6,415 bases of DNA from an uncultured Porphyromonadaceae bacterium (lineage in GTDB: Bacteria; Bacteroidota; Bacteroidia; Bacteroidales; Muribaculaceae): positions 1-6,415 of the forward strand of contig CAMWKC010000128.1 of assembly GCA_947174735.1 (NCBI GenBank), written 5' to 3'. The translations under genes and the position numbers were made by a program. Of the stretch, positions 1 to 6,207 are shown one piece after another. The notes beneath the pieces are model-generated. The model did not search any database. It had not been told where the DNA came from and saw only the letters and a program-made list of their open reading frames with translations. The stretch's first letter is position 1. Every line of letters begins with the position of its first letter.

Positions 1-69
1 TTATTTATCTTTATCGGCAGCTACAGCCGGATGATTATCAATTATAATTACGATAACATCAAAAATCTA
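1..69 (-). other. Amber codon and residual 3' coding segment of adk
   Basis: TAG sits at 67-69 (minus strand) and is followed in frame by 21 sense codons and TAA (1-3). The translated tail starts IFDVIVIIIDN and ends AADKDK, which resembles the amphipathic final helix and charged end of short bacterial adenylate kinases. Family members usually have a residue such as Glu at the amber position (from memory), and GAG to TAG is one substitution. It may be a nonsense mutation, an assembly or sequencing error, or a suppressed codon. The other stops seen in this window are TAA, TGA, TAA and TAA. Confidence 0.75.
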
Positions 70-600
70 ATCTATACTTCCTCTTCCGTCAATAGGGAGG
101 TAGTGACCTGTGGAAGTATAATGTTCACGTAGCGGCATAGTCTGATTGTGATACACATCAAGACGCTTACGGATAGTTTCGGGATTGTCGTCAGCACGTC
201 CTGTAGCAGCACCCCGGCTGAGCATACGCTTCATAAGTTCTTCATCATCGACTTCAAGACCTACGACTGCATGAAGTTTGGTGCCGCGTTTTTTCAGTAA
301 TTCTTCCAGGGCTTTAGCCTGAGGCAGTGTGCGTGGAAACCCATCGAAGATGACACCGTTCTTATCCTTGGCTTCTTTCTCAAGCACGTCATCGAGTAAC
401 TGAATCATAAGGTCATCAGGAATAAGATTGCCCTTCGATATGTAGGAATTGGCCATACGTCCCAGCTCTGTATCGCGTGCTATATGGTCGCGCAGCACTT
501 CACCGGTTGAGATATGATACAGGCCGTACTTATCTATAAGTTTTGCGCTCTGGGTACCCTTGCCGCTACCCGGACCGCCAAAGAGAACTAAATTAAGCAT
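67..600 (-). CDS. adk: Adenylate kinase, short-LID type, C-terminus cut by an in-frame amber codon
   Basis: Adenylate kinase is a cytoplasmic enzyme that interconverts ATP + AMP and 2 ADP, and it is normally essential. Visible motifs are the P-loop GGPGSGKGT (residues 8-16), the AMP-binding STGEVLR (31-37), FDGFPRT (85-91), a short LID without a zinc-finger insert (SRGAATGRADDN, 128-139) and the Arg-rich ETIRKRL (141-147). The start at 600 gives the usual MLNLVLFG opening. The frame stops at TAG (67-69) after 177 residues, just past the DGRG loop that in the family contacts the ATP adenine. Homologues continue with one more helix. Here the same frame beyond the TAG runs 21 more codons to TAA at 1-3 and begins IFDVIVIII, which fits that helix, giving a 199-codon gene (1-600). 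It lies 72 nt downstream of hpt with no promoter seen between, so the two are probably cotranscribed. The identity is secure. Whether the product is truncated, read through or a sequence error is open. Confidence 0.95.
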   Translation of the reverse strand: MLNLVLFGGPGSGKGTQSAKLIDKYGLYHISTGEVLRDHIARDTELGRMANSYISKGNLIPDDLMIQLLDDVLEKEAKDKNGVIFDGFPRTLPQAKALEELLKKRGTKLHAVVGLEVDDEELMKRMLSRGAATGRADDNPETIRKRLDVYHNQTMPLREHYTSTGHYLPIDGRGSID

Positions 601-672
601 ATAGAGAAAGTTAAATAGTAGGAGTTACATAAGAGGTGCGAGATAAAGCCTTAGTTCGGTGAAGGGGAAGGC

Positions 673-1218
673 TTACTCTTCTTTGAGCTGATAGATGTCA
701 GGAAGGTTACGCACTTTACCGTCAAGATCGAGACCGTAACCAATAATAAATTTCGGGGGTATCTCGAAAGCTACATAGTCAGGGCAGAAACCTGTTTTGT
801 TACTTTCCGGCTTATAAAGCAGAGTAGCAAAACGTATTGAGGCCGGATTACGCTTTTTAAGATCGGCTATCATGTGAGCGGCGGTAAGGCCTGTATCTAC
901 TATATCCTCAATAAGCACTACATCACGTCCTGAGATGTCCTGCTGAAGGCCCATGATTTCCTTTACCTTACCTGTGGAGGAAGTTCCCTCATAACTGGTA
1001 TATTTGACAAAAGCGATTTCACTCTCATTGATGCCTATCTCACGTATAAGGTCAGCGGCAAACATGAAAGCTCCGTTAAGCACACACACAAACAGAGGGC
1101 GTTTACCCTCAAGGTCATGGCGCAGTTCTGCGGCAACTCGGCGCACCTGCTCGGCTATACGGTCACGGGTGAGATAGGGCACGAAAGTGAGGCCGTCTAC
1201 TGTGATTTTATTATCCAT
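673..1218 (-). CDS. hpt: Hypoxanthine (guanine) phosphoribosyltransferase
   Basis: This cytoplasmic purine-salvage enzyme transfers the phosphoribosyl group of PRPP to hypoxanthine (and usually guanine), giving IMP or GMP. The length of 181 residues is normal for bacterial Hpt. Visible elements in order are the pyrophosphate loop VLNGA (46-50), the flexible-loop Ser-Tyr pair in [12 protein letters not shown] (S75, Y76), the PRPP motif [13 protein letters not shown] (100-112) with acidic pair E104-D105 and probable base D108, and the purine-pocket segment around [17 protein letters not shown] (154-170), where K156, D164 and R170 match the conserved positions. The start at 1218 is chosen because it gives the normal family N-terminus and follows a promoter and leader. 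It is the first gene of a probable hpt-adk transcript. That order is common in Bacteroidales, where obgE often follows, but obgE is outside this window. Confidence 0.96.
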   Translation of the reverse strand: MDNKITVDGLTFVPYLTRDRIAEQVRRVAAELRHDLEGKRPLFVCVLNGAFMFAADLIREIGINESEIAFVKYTSYEGTSSTGKVKEIMGLQQDISGRDVVLIEDIVDTGLTAAHMIADLKKRNPASIRFATLLYKPESNKTGFCPDYVAFEIPPKFIIGYGLDLDGKVRNLPDIYQLKEE

Positions 1219-1303
1219 AATAATGTCTGAAGAATCAGGTTTTAAGGTCAGACAGCCCTTTAGGGCCGAACAGCGTAAGCTATGGAGAGTTCATATAGCT
1301 TAC
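1219..1303 (-). promoter_or_regulatory. Structured 5' leader of hpt with three hairpins
   Basis: Read on the minus strand, the predicted leader holds three inverted repeats. The first is a perfect 9-bp stem GTAAGCTAT/ATAGCTTAC (1303-1295 with 1283-1275, 11-nt loop) located at the predicted first base of the RNA. The second is GCCC/GGGC with a TAAA loop (1266-1255). The third is GTCTGA/TCAGAC (1253-1248 with 1230-1225), ending 6 nt before the start codon. A four-residue reading frame (ATG at 1294) lies in the first loop. A 5'-terminal stem can protect an mRNA, and the third stem could affect initiation. No known riboswitch class was recognised. Confidence 0.45.
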
Positions 1304-1308
1304 AGACG

Positions 1309-1339
1309 CAAAGTTACTTATAATTTGACTAAACTGCAA
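1309..1339 (-). promoter_or_regulatory. Bacteroidales-type promoter of hpt-adk
   Basis: On the minus strand TTG (1339-1337) is followed by 20 nt and then TAACTTTG (1316-1309). This matches the primary-sigma promoter of Bacteroidetes, a -33 TTG and a -7 TAnnTTTG about 19-21 nt apart. It points straight at hpt and predicts a transcription start near 1302-1303, about 85 nt before the ATG. Spacing and both boxes agree, so it is the best promoter in the window. Confidence 0.75.
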
Positions 1340-1420
1340 GCAAAATCTTACTGAGCTTTATTACTTCTGTCTGCTTTGCTTCTTGTCTGATTTAGCTTAT
1401 CGGGCTGAGAAGGTGTGTTC

Positions 1421-1428
1421 TATCTTTG
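1421..1428 (+). promoter_or_regulatory. Possible plus-strand -7 promoter element
   Basis: TATCTTTG is an exact match to the Bacteroidales -7 consensus TAnnTTTG, and it is followed by a purine-rich GGAGGGG stretch. It would start RNA near 1435, upstream of the hairpin and the 13-nt repeat array. No convincing -33 TTG is seen 19-21 nt upstream, so it is only a candidate. Confidence 0.35.
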
Positions 1429-1444
1429 GAGGGGTGAGTAATAG

Positions 1445-1636
1445 GTGAGCTTTCGGGGGATGTGCTTTACCGAGCTGAAGCTCGGTCACAGAACCAGGAG
1501 GCACAGGTACGAGCTACAAAAAGGAGGAATGGGCAGGAGGCACAAAAAGGCGGCATGTGCAGGCGGCACGGGTAGGCAGCACATACGGGGCGTGCAGGTA
1601 GGCGGCATTGGCAGGAGATATGCTTTGAGTGAATAA
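1445..1636 (+). CDS. Doubtful small basic repeat peptide (63 codons)
   Basis: An open frame runs from GTG (1445), with an alternative ATG at 1460, to TAA (1634-1636). Most of it is the translation of a 13-nt tandem array. Because 13 is not a multiple of three, the frame shows 13-residue peptide repeats of the form RRH....... GG.G (about residues 18-56). The product would be small, rich in Arg, Gly and His, with no signal peptide or known domain. In its favour are an upstream -7 motif (1421), a GGAGGGG stretch (1428-1434) and an AT-rich hairpin with a T-run downstream (1665-1699). Against it, a GC-rich repeat array with few T residues stays open by chance. It is not recognised, and I lean towards non-coding. 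Confidence 0.15.
   Translation: MSFRGMCFTELKLGHRTRRHRYELQKGGMGRRHKKAACAGGTGRQHIRGVQVGGIGRRYALSE
1469..1486 (+). other. Hairpin with TGAA tetraloop before the repeat array
   Basis: ACCGAGC and GCTCGGT form a perfect 7-bp inverted repeat around TGAA, 9 nt before the 13-nt tandem array. There is no T-run on either strand, so it is not an intrinsic terminator. It would form the 5' structure of any RNA started at the 1421 motif. Function unknown. Confidence 0.5.
1496..1625 (+). repeat. Tandem array of ten degenerate 13-nt repeats
   Basis: The stretch divides without gaps into ten 13-nt units, with consensus close to AGGCGGCAYRGGT. The best units begin at 1496, 1522, 1535, 1548, 1561, 1574 and 1600. 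The units at 1509, 1587 and 1613 are more diverged. The array is strikingly GC- and purine-rich compared with the AT-rich sequence on its right. It lies between the divergent hpt promoter and the small RNA candidate. It could be an aged minisatellite or a structured or protein-binding repeat. No spacers separate the units, so it is not a CRISPR array. Confidence 0.75.
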
Positions 1637-1664
1637 ATGTTAAAAATATTTCTTTGTATCAATT

Positions 1665-1699
1665 AATTTGTTAAATAGATTGAAAAAACAAATTTTTTT
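1665..1699 (+). terminator. Weak AT-rich hairpin with T-run
   Basis: AATTTGTT (1665-1672) and AACAAATT (1687-1694) form a perfect 8-bp inverted repeat with a 14-nt loop, running into seven T residues (1693-1699). The stem is nearly all A and T, so it would be a weak terminator for a plus-strand transcript crossing the repeat array. It may also be chance in AT-rich sequence. Confidence 0.25.
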
Positions 1700-1733
1700 A
1701 TATGTTATATAACCTACTTTCAGAAAAAGTTTG

Positions 1734-1741
1734 TACCTTTG
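1734..1741 (+). promoter_or_regulatory. Plus-strand -7 promoter element of the small RNA candidate
   Basis: TACCTTTG, followed by CA, is an exact match to the Bacteroidales -7 consensus TAnnTTTG. It predicts a start near 1747-1749. A perfect 10-bp palindrome GTTATATAAC (1704-1713) lies about 21-30 nt upstream of the box, where a -33 element or operator would sit. No clear TTG is seen there, which lowers confidence. The ordered terminator hairpins just downstream support it. Confidence 0.5.
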
Positions 1742-1784
1742 CATTGAGTTTTTCATGGTATTAGATTTTAAGGTTAACAGGAAG

Positions 1785-1815
1785 ATTGGTTGTCGGGATG
1801 ACAATCAATTTTTTT
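1785..1815 (+). terminator. Intrinsic terminator, first of the small RNA candidate
   Basis: ATTGGTTGTC (1785-1794) pairs with GACAATCAAT (1800-1809) over 10 bp including one G-U, with loop GGGAT. Seven T residues (1809-1815) follow directly. The orientation is plus strand, because the minus strand has the T-run counterpart on the wrong side. Confidence 0.65.
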
Positions 1816-1817
1816 AT

Positions 1818-1857
1818 GTCTGTACTGATCTTTGCATGGTCTGTACAGGCTTTTTTG
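1818..1857 (+). terminator. Intrinsic terminator, second of the small RNA candidate
   Basis: GTCTGTAC (1818-1825) pairs with GTACAGGC (1843-1850) with one G-U. A T-T mismatch and an inner 4-bp stem GATC/GGTC follow, closing a 7-nt loop. TTTTTTG follows at 1851-1857. It lies directly after the first terminator on the same strand, as a backup or alternative end. Confidence 0.6.
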
Positions 1858-1883
1858 TTTGTTCTAAATTTATAACTCTATAA

Positions 1884-1944
1884 ATATAATTTAGCCCCGG
1901 GCTTCTTGCTATGTTACGGCAAGAAGCCCGGGGCTGAATTATAT
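1884..1944 (-). terminator. Very long palindromic terminator of the Ig-repeat gene
   Basis: A 17-bp perfect stem (AGCCCCGGGCTTCTTGC with its complement, 1893-1909 and 1919-1935) surrounds a 9-nt loop. It extends through one T/G position and eight more A-T pairs to about 26 bp. It begins 43 nt downstream of the stop codon of the 959-residue gene and lies between that gene and the oppositely oriented small RNA candidate, so it may act from both sides. T-runs are poor on both strands, so strength on either side is uncertain. Confidence 0.7.
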
Positions 1945-1986
1945 ACTCTGTTGAAACAGATTTAAATTACTCTTATCAGTCAGTTA

Positions 1987-4866
1987 TCAGTGAATAAGAA
2001 CTTTACGACCACCAATAATGTAAAGGCCGTTAGGAAGTTGCTTCAGAGTTGTTGCATCGGCGGCGCGGTGTATCAGTAAGCCATCAGTGGTATAAACATC
2101 GCAGACTCCGCTATCACCGAGAATTGTGTCAATACCGGATATACCGTGTATGGTGCATGAAGCCCAGACACCGCTGCCGTCAAGCGCACGGGCTGTTATT
2201 GAGGCAGTACCTATAGCATGTACGGTTACATCGCCGTCAGCATCGACTGTAGCTACATTAGGATTGTCGGAAGTCCATTCGAGACTCTTGTCAGTAGCAT
2301 CGGCCGGAAGTATTGTGGCAAGTACCGTGAATGTAGTACCTTCGATTATCTCAATCTCCTCAATGTCAAGTTCAATAGCCTCTACAGGTACATCTACGGT
2401 TACGTTGCAGGCAGCTGCCACACCGTTGACAGCAGTGGCTATAATCACTGTGCGGCCGCCGGCAAGAGCAGTAACGAGACCATCTTCCGATACCTGTGCT
2501 ACATCAGGAGCTGATGATGACCAGAATACAGTCTTATCGGTAGCATTATCGGGTTCTACAGTAGCGGTAAGCTGTATAGTCTCTCCCTTTTCGAGAGTAG
2601 CTTCTTCACTTGATAAAGTGATAGCTGTAGGAGCTATTATTTCGCTTCCGTCAATTACGGTTACATAGCATACACCGCTATAATCGCCGGAAGTAGCAGT
2701 AATTATGGCAGCACCTTCGCTATGCGCTGTCACGATACCTTCAGCATTGACAGTGGCTACACCTTCATTATCCGAAGTCCAGCTGACACGTTTGTCAGTA
2801 GCATCAGCCGGTATAACCACTGCCTCAAGAGTATAAGTTTCATCCTCACGAAGTGATATGGCACCCGGTACAACTGTAACTCCCTTAACAGCCACAGTCT
2901 TGTCGACTACGATAAGATGAAGGTCGGCTTTAACATCATTTGATGTGGAAGCGGTTATAATACATTCGCCTGCTGCACGTGCACGTACCTGACCGAGAAG
3001 ATTGACAGTAGCTATTGCTTCATCACTTGAAGTCCAGGTTATGGTTTTATTTGAAGCATCTTCCGGCAATACAGTAGCTGTGAAATAACGACGCTCGTCA
3101 ATCTGCATATATGCTTCATCGGTATCCAAAACAACACTTTGAGCCATAGGATCTACTATTGTCACTTCACAAGAAGTTGAGACTCCGTTAGGAGTAGTAG
3201 CCGTAATTGTGGCAGTACCTTGATTTACACCGGTGACAGTACCATCGTCTGTAACGGTAGCTACCGAAGTATCAGAAGAAGTCCATGAAGCCGAACGATC
3301 TTTGACATCAGCCGGAGTTGTGTTATAACCTAAACGGAGCGATTCATATTTGCGTATGCGTGCTGTAGGATCGCTCATGGTTATGGCAGTAGGATAGTAG
3401 GGCTTGATTGTCAGAGCCGCGCTTCCCGATATACCATTACCTGCTTTGGCGGTTATAGTTACTGTACCGCTCTTAAGTGCTGTAACGAGACCGTTTGCAT
3501 CGACAGTAGCTAAAGACGCATCTGAGGAACTCCATGTCAGACCCTTTTCCTGTACGTCGGCCGGTGTTATGGAGGCATTAAGCTGAATAGTCTCTGTCTC
3601 ATAAAGTGAACCGGTAGCAGGAGCGATTGTGACAGAAGTAGGATATTTTGCAGTCACAGTTACATTACATGTGGCTTTTAGACCGTTTACTGTGGTAGCT
3701 GTAACGGTAGCTGTACCTGCTGCTACGGCTTTAACACTACCCGAAGCTGATACAGTAACCACACCTGTATTTGACGAACTCCATGTCACGGTTTTGTCCG
3801 AGCAATCGGCAGGAAGTACTGTTGCAGACAGTGTAGCTGTACTCTCTGCATAGAGAGTCAGGGTTGTCGGCTCGATAGTGATAGAAGCAGGCAGTTTAGA
3901 AATATGAGCATCAAATTCTGCCTGACTTACCACACGTACAGTAGCTTCTGTACCGTTAGGTACGTTCAAATAAGCTTGATTAGCGGGAAGATACTGAACA
4001 TCGGCAGTTACGAAAGCAAGGTTGCCGTCGGCATCGTTACCGAGCAGACGCATTGTGGCAGCCTCGTAAGGAGTAACATTACGATGGGAATTGCTCTCGT
4101 TCTTGAAATATACACCCCCGAGCAGGTTATTGCTTATAGCGGAAGCAGACCCACCGAGATTAAGACGATTGTCGGTAGGAAGCGGATGAGAACATTCAAT
4201 ATACACAGGCGTCTTGGCCGGAACAGTACCGGTTATCTCCTGCATTACAGCCATACCGTATTCTACCTTGGATATATAGTAGAACTTAAGTCCGGTCGAT
4301 GAGGCTGAGAAGGGGAAATCGGCAAAGAAAGGCTGATAGTATTTACCCTTGGCAGTCACTGTAGGCTTTACACCGAAATAGTTGGACCCATCGGCTGATA
4401 TAGGAGTAATACGCCATTTACGGTAATTACCTTTAGCCTCGGTTGACATTTCACCTTGCTCGCTATCAGTGGCATTGGCATCACCAAGATACTTGGTTAC
4501 TCCGCTTGTAGTGCCATAGGCATAATAGACGCCGGCCGAAGCTTCACGAAGGTTTACATAATAACCGATTATTTCATGTAGGTCTGTACCTTGAGCTGTA
4601 ATATTCCACTGATTACCGCTACTTTTAGTAAAGTAAAGTACAGTGGCAGGATCACAACAGGCTTTATCAAAACCCTTCCAGAGTTCAATAGCACGCACAT
4701 CAGCCGTAGTAGATGAAGCATGAATCTTACCTGTATTGTCGGTGAGGAAAGCATAACGCTCGGTGACATCGTTCTGCACCCGGTAATAACCGTTTCCCGG
4801 CAACTGAGCAGCAGCGGGAGTCACAGCAGCTGCCGCAAGAAAAAGAGTCGGTAAAAAGTATTTCAT
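1987..4866 (-). CDS. Secreted multi-domain protein with seven Big_2 Ig-like repeats
   Basis: The 959-residue product has a signal peptide (1-20, cleavage after AAA before QLPG). Next is an N-terminal region of about 300 residues that opens with GNGYYRVQN, reminiscent of beta-rich binding modules. Its last part (about 205-302) resembles a module common in Bacteroidales exported proteins, with TPVYIE, NNLLGG and LPANQAYLNVP. Seven Big_2-type Ig domains follow at about 325-405, 409-490, 491-572, 574-655, 658-738, 745-825 and 827-908. Each has a PADxxDK-like turn and a core Trp (W362, W445, W528, W611, W696, W782, W864). The end (about 915-959), VYTTDGLLIH then LPNGLYIIGGRKVLIH, resembles a type-A type IX secretion sorting tail. 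It is probably a surface-exposed or secreted adhesin or binding protein, but its ligand and function are unknown. No enzyme domain is seen. It should have its own promoter, because the gene upstream ends in a strong terminator, but no consensus -7 box was found. Confidence 0.88.
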   Translation of the reverse strand: MKYFLPTLFLAAAAVTPAAAQLPGNGYYRVQNDVTERYAFLTDNTGKIHASSTTADVRAIELWKGFDKACCDPATVLYFTKSSGNQWNITAQGTDLHEIIGYYVNLREASAGVYYAYGTTSGVTKYLGDANATDSEQGEMSTEAKGNYRKWRITPISADGSNYFGVKPTVTAKGKYYQPFFADFPFSASSTGLKFYYISKVEYGMAVMQEITGTVPAKTPVYIECSHPLPTDNRLNLGGSASAISNNLLGGVYFKNESNSHRNVTPYEAATMRLLGNDADGNLAFVTADVQYLPANQAYLNVPNGTEATVRVVSQAEFDAHISKLPASITIEPTTLTLYAESTATLSATVLPADCSDKTVTWSSSNTGVVTVSASGSVKAVAAGTATVTATTVNGLKATCNVTVTAKYPTSVTIAPATGSLYETETIQLNASITPADVQEKGLTWSSSDASLATVDANGLVTALKSGTVTITAKAGNGISGSAALTIKPYYPTAITMSDPTARIRKYESLRLGYNTTPADVKDRSASWTSSDTSVATVTDDGTVTGVNQGTATITATTPNGVSTSCEVTIVDPMAQSVVLDTDEAYMQIDERRYFTATVLPEDASNKTITWTSSDEAIATVNLLGQVRARAAGECIITASTSNDVKADLHLIVVDKTVAVKGVTVVPGAISLREDETYTLEAVVIPADATDKRVSWTSDNEGVATVNAEGIVTAHSEGAAIITATSGDYSGVCYVTVIDGSEIIAPTAITLSSEEATLEKGETIQLTATVEPDNATDKTVFWSSSAPDVAQVSEDGLVTALAGGRTVIIATAVNGVAAACNVTVDVPVEAIELDIEEIEIIEGTTFTVLATILPADATDKSLEWTSDNPNVATVDADGDVTVHAIGTASITARALDGSGVWASCTIHGISGIDTILGDSGVCDVYTTDGLLIHRAADATTLKQLPNGLYIIGGRKVLIH

Positions 4867-4995
4867 ATATAGTTAATGGAATAAATGTTACAACATCAGC
4901 GCGGACATACGAGAGTCGCAATGACTTTATAACGTATCCTCAGCATGGATATTGCCATTATACACTTAAAAACAAGTTGTATCTGTCTATTAAGG

Positions 4996-5036
4996 AAAAA
5001 TAGGAGAACCAGTCTCTATATAGAAACTGGCTCTCC
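4996..5036 (-). terminator. Intrinsic terminator of the OmpA-family gene
   Basis: On the minus strand GGAGAGCCAGT (5036-5026) pairs with ACTGGTTCTCC (5013-5003), with one G-U. An inner TCTATATAGA palindrome lies between the arms. TATTTTT (5002-4996) follows at once. It begins 37 nt downstream of the stop codon. The stem of at least 11 bp and the T-run make it a clear intrinsic terminator that separates this gene from the Ig-repeat gene. Confidence 0.85.
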
Positions 5037-5073
5037 GTATTCACTTATGATTTTTTGTAACTAAGTCGTAAGT

Positions 5074-6207
5074 TTAATCCTCGATAATACAGATAGCTAC
5101 ACGGTTCTGTATAGGATCAGGATAAGGCTGGTAATTTTCCTCACCCATACTCTTGACAACGATACGGCTTGCTGGGATACCATACTTGCTCTGCAGAGCC
5201 TTTGATACAGCATTAGCACGCTGCTTAGAGAGACGCAGGTTGATTGCCATTGTACCTGTACCCTTGTCAGCATAACCTGTAATTTCAACCTTGGTGTCGG
5301 GATGAGACTTGAGGTATTCAGCTACTTCGGCTACTTTCTTCATTTCGCTATTCGATACAACAGTGTTCGAGATAGTGAAGAAGATATCACGACGCATAGG
5401 TTCTTTAACAACAGGCTCTTCTTTAATAATCTTCTCAACAGGTACTTCCACGATCTTCTCAACAATCTTCTCTACGATAACCGGCTCGCAAGGTACGGGC
5501 TCGATAACGCGAGTAGTAGTGTTGAACTTAGGACCGAAGGTGTAGCGTACGCCTACGAGAGCGTTGAAATACCAGTCAGCATTTCCGGCTTTCTTCGAGT
5601 TGTACTGGTCAGGAAGTACGTTGGCCTGAAGTTCAAGACCGACAGCTACTTCTTTGCTTACGTTAACCTGGAAGTCAGCACCGAACTGAGCTACAAAGCG
5701 ACCGTGTGTACCGCTCCAGTAGTAGTCGAGAAGTTCGCGGCCGTCATGAGATGCCATGTAGGCAGTCTGAATGTTGTTGGCATCTTTATTGTGCCAAGCT
5801 ATATTGGCACCGATACCACCGAAGATGTTAGCCTCTACCATACGGTTGGGGTTATAACCGCCAAGCACGTTGGTCATGTTGAACACTGCGTTGATAGTCG
5901 GAGCGATGTAGTTCCACTTCCAACGGTATGTGTTGCCACTTACTTCGCTTACACCTTTACTCTGCCAGCCGTTGAACACTAAGCGGGCACCGATGTAGGG
6001 ATTGAAGTTGTAGCCTGCTGTGAGCTGGGCATTGGGACAGAGCAGGTCGCCGAACGAACCCTCACCGAGGGTCTCCTGACCACCTATCTGAGCCTGCATA
6101 TACCAGTGAGGCTGGAAGGTGTATTCCGTCACCTCCTCCTGTGCTGAGGCGGCTGAAACGCCGCCAAGCAGAAGAGCTGCGGAAACCAAGAATTTATTCA
6201 ATTTCAT
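5074..6207 (-). CDS. OmpA-family outer-membrane protein with peptidoglycan-binding domain
   Basis: The 377-residue protein begins with a signal peptide (1-22, cleavage ASA before QEE). Residues 23 to about 228 form a porin-like beta-barrel region with alternating aromatic strands, ending in LVGVRYTFGPKF. A charged linker (about 236-270) repeats IVEKIVEK-like and PV-rich units. The C-terminal OmpA domain (about 273-377) contains GYAD (D314) and NLRLSKQRANAVSKAL (323-338), an exact fit to the NX2LSX2RAX2VX3L signature. D314 and R330 match the residues that bind diaminopimelate in the family. It therefore probably ties the outer membrane to peptidoglycan and adds to envelope stability. The start at 6207 gives the complete signal peptide. 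The upstream region has no TAnnTTTG box, so transcription may come from the gene on its right. It ends in its own terminator. Family assignment is firm, but barrel pore activity is not shown. Confidence 0.95.
   Translation of the reverse strand: MKLNKFLVSAALLLGGVSAASAQEEVTEYTFQPHWYMQAQIGGQETLGEGSFGDLLCPNAQLTAGYNFNPYIGARLVFNGWQSKGVSEVSGNTYRWKWNYIAPTINAVFNMTNVLGGYNPNRMVEANIFGGIGANIAWHNKDANNIQTAYMASHDGRELLDYYWSGTHGRFVAQFGADFQVNVSKEVAVGLELQANVLPDQYNSKKAGNADWYFNALVGVRYTFGPKFNTTTRVIEPVPCEPVIVEKIVEKIVEVPVEKIIKEEPVVKEPMRRDIFFTISNTVVSNSEMKKVAEVAEYLKSHPDTKVEITGYADKGTGTMAINLRLSKQRANAVSKALQSKYGIPASRIVVKSMGEENYQPYPDPIQNRVAICIIED

Larger units (their letters stand above)
1748..1857 (+). ncRNA. Candidate small RNA with two tandem intrinsic terminators
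   Basis: A plus-strand transcript beginning just after the 1734 promoter motif would meet a 10-bp hairpin with seven T residues (1785-1815), then a second hairpin with six T residues (1818-1857). This predicts products of about 68 and 110 nt. The layout of promoter, short body and terminator hairpin is typical of a free-standing small RNA. No known RNA family was recognised. A 42-codon frame (ATG 1755 to TAA 1881-1883) crosses the same stretch. It runs through both terminators and has no recognisable protein features, so I favour RNA. The exact 5' end is inferred. Confidence 0.45.

Noticed and set aside
1496..1625. Repeat array as a CRISPR
   Set aside because: The units are 13 nt, contiguous and lack spacers, and no cas gene is present.
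1755..1883. 42-codon Cys-containing plus-strand frame
   Set aside because: It crosses two terminator hairpins with T-runs and is short enough to be open by chance. The RNA interpretation explains the structure better, though a peptide is not strictly excluded.
2126..2668. 180-codon plus-strand open frame opposite the Ig-repeat gene
   Set aside because: It is the antisense shadow of the minus-strand Ig repeats. Its Ser/Thr/Val/Ala-rich composition mirrors their codons, and the sense frame has clear domains. The same applies to the other plus-strand frames at 2218-2514, 3404-3586, 3629-3853 and 3904-4302.
4569..4921. Two short minus-strand frames overlapping the start of the Ig-repeat gene
   Set aside because: They overlap its signal peptide and N-terminal region in other frames and show no independent coding signs.
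4957..4962. TATAAT on the minus strand upstream of the Ig-repeat gene
   Set aside because: It has no partner -35 box at proper spacing. Bacteroidales primary promoters use TAnnTTTG, so this is likely chance in AT-rich DNA.
5302..5982. 226-codon plus-strand open frame opposite the OmpA-family gene
   Set aside because: It is an antisense shadow. It has no domain, signal or promoter, while the opposite frame is a complete OmpA-family protein. The frames at 5309-5545 (plus) and 5097-5288 (minus, alternate frame) are rejected for the same reason.
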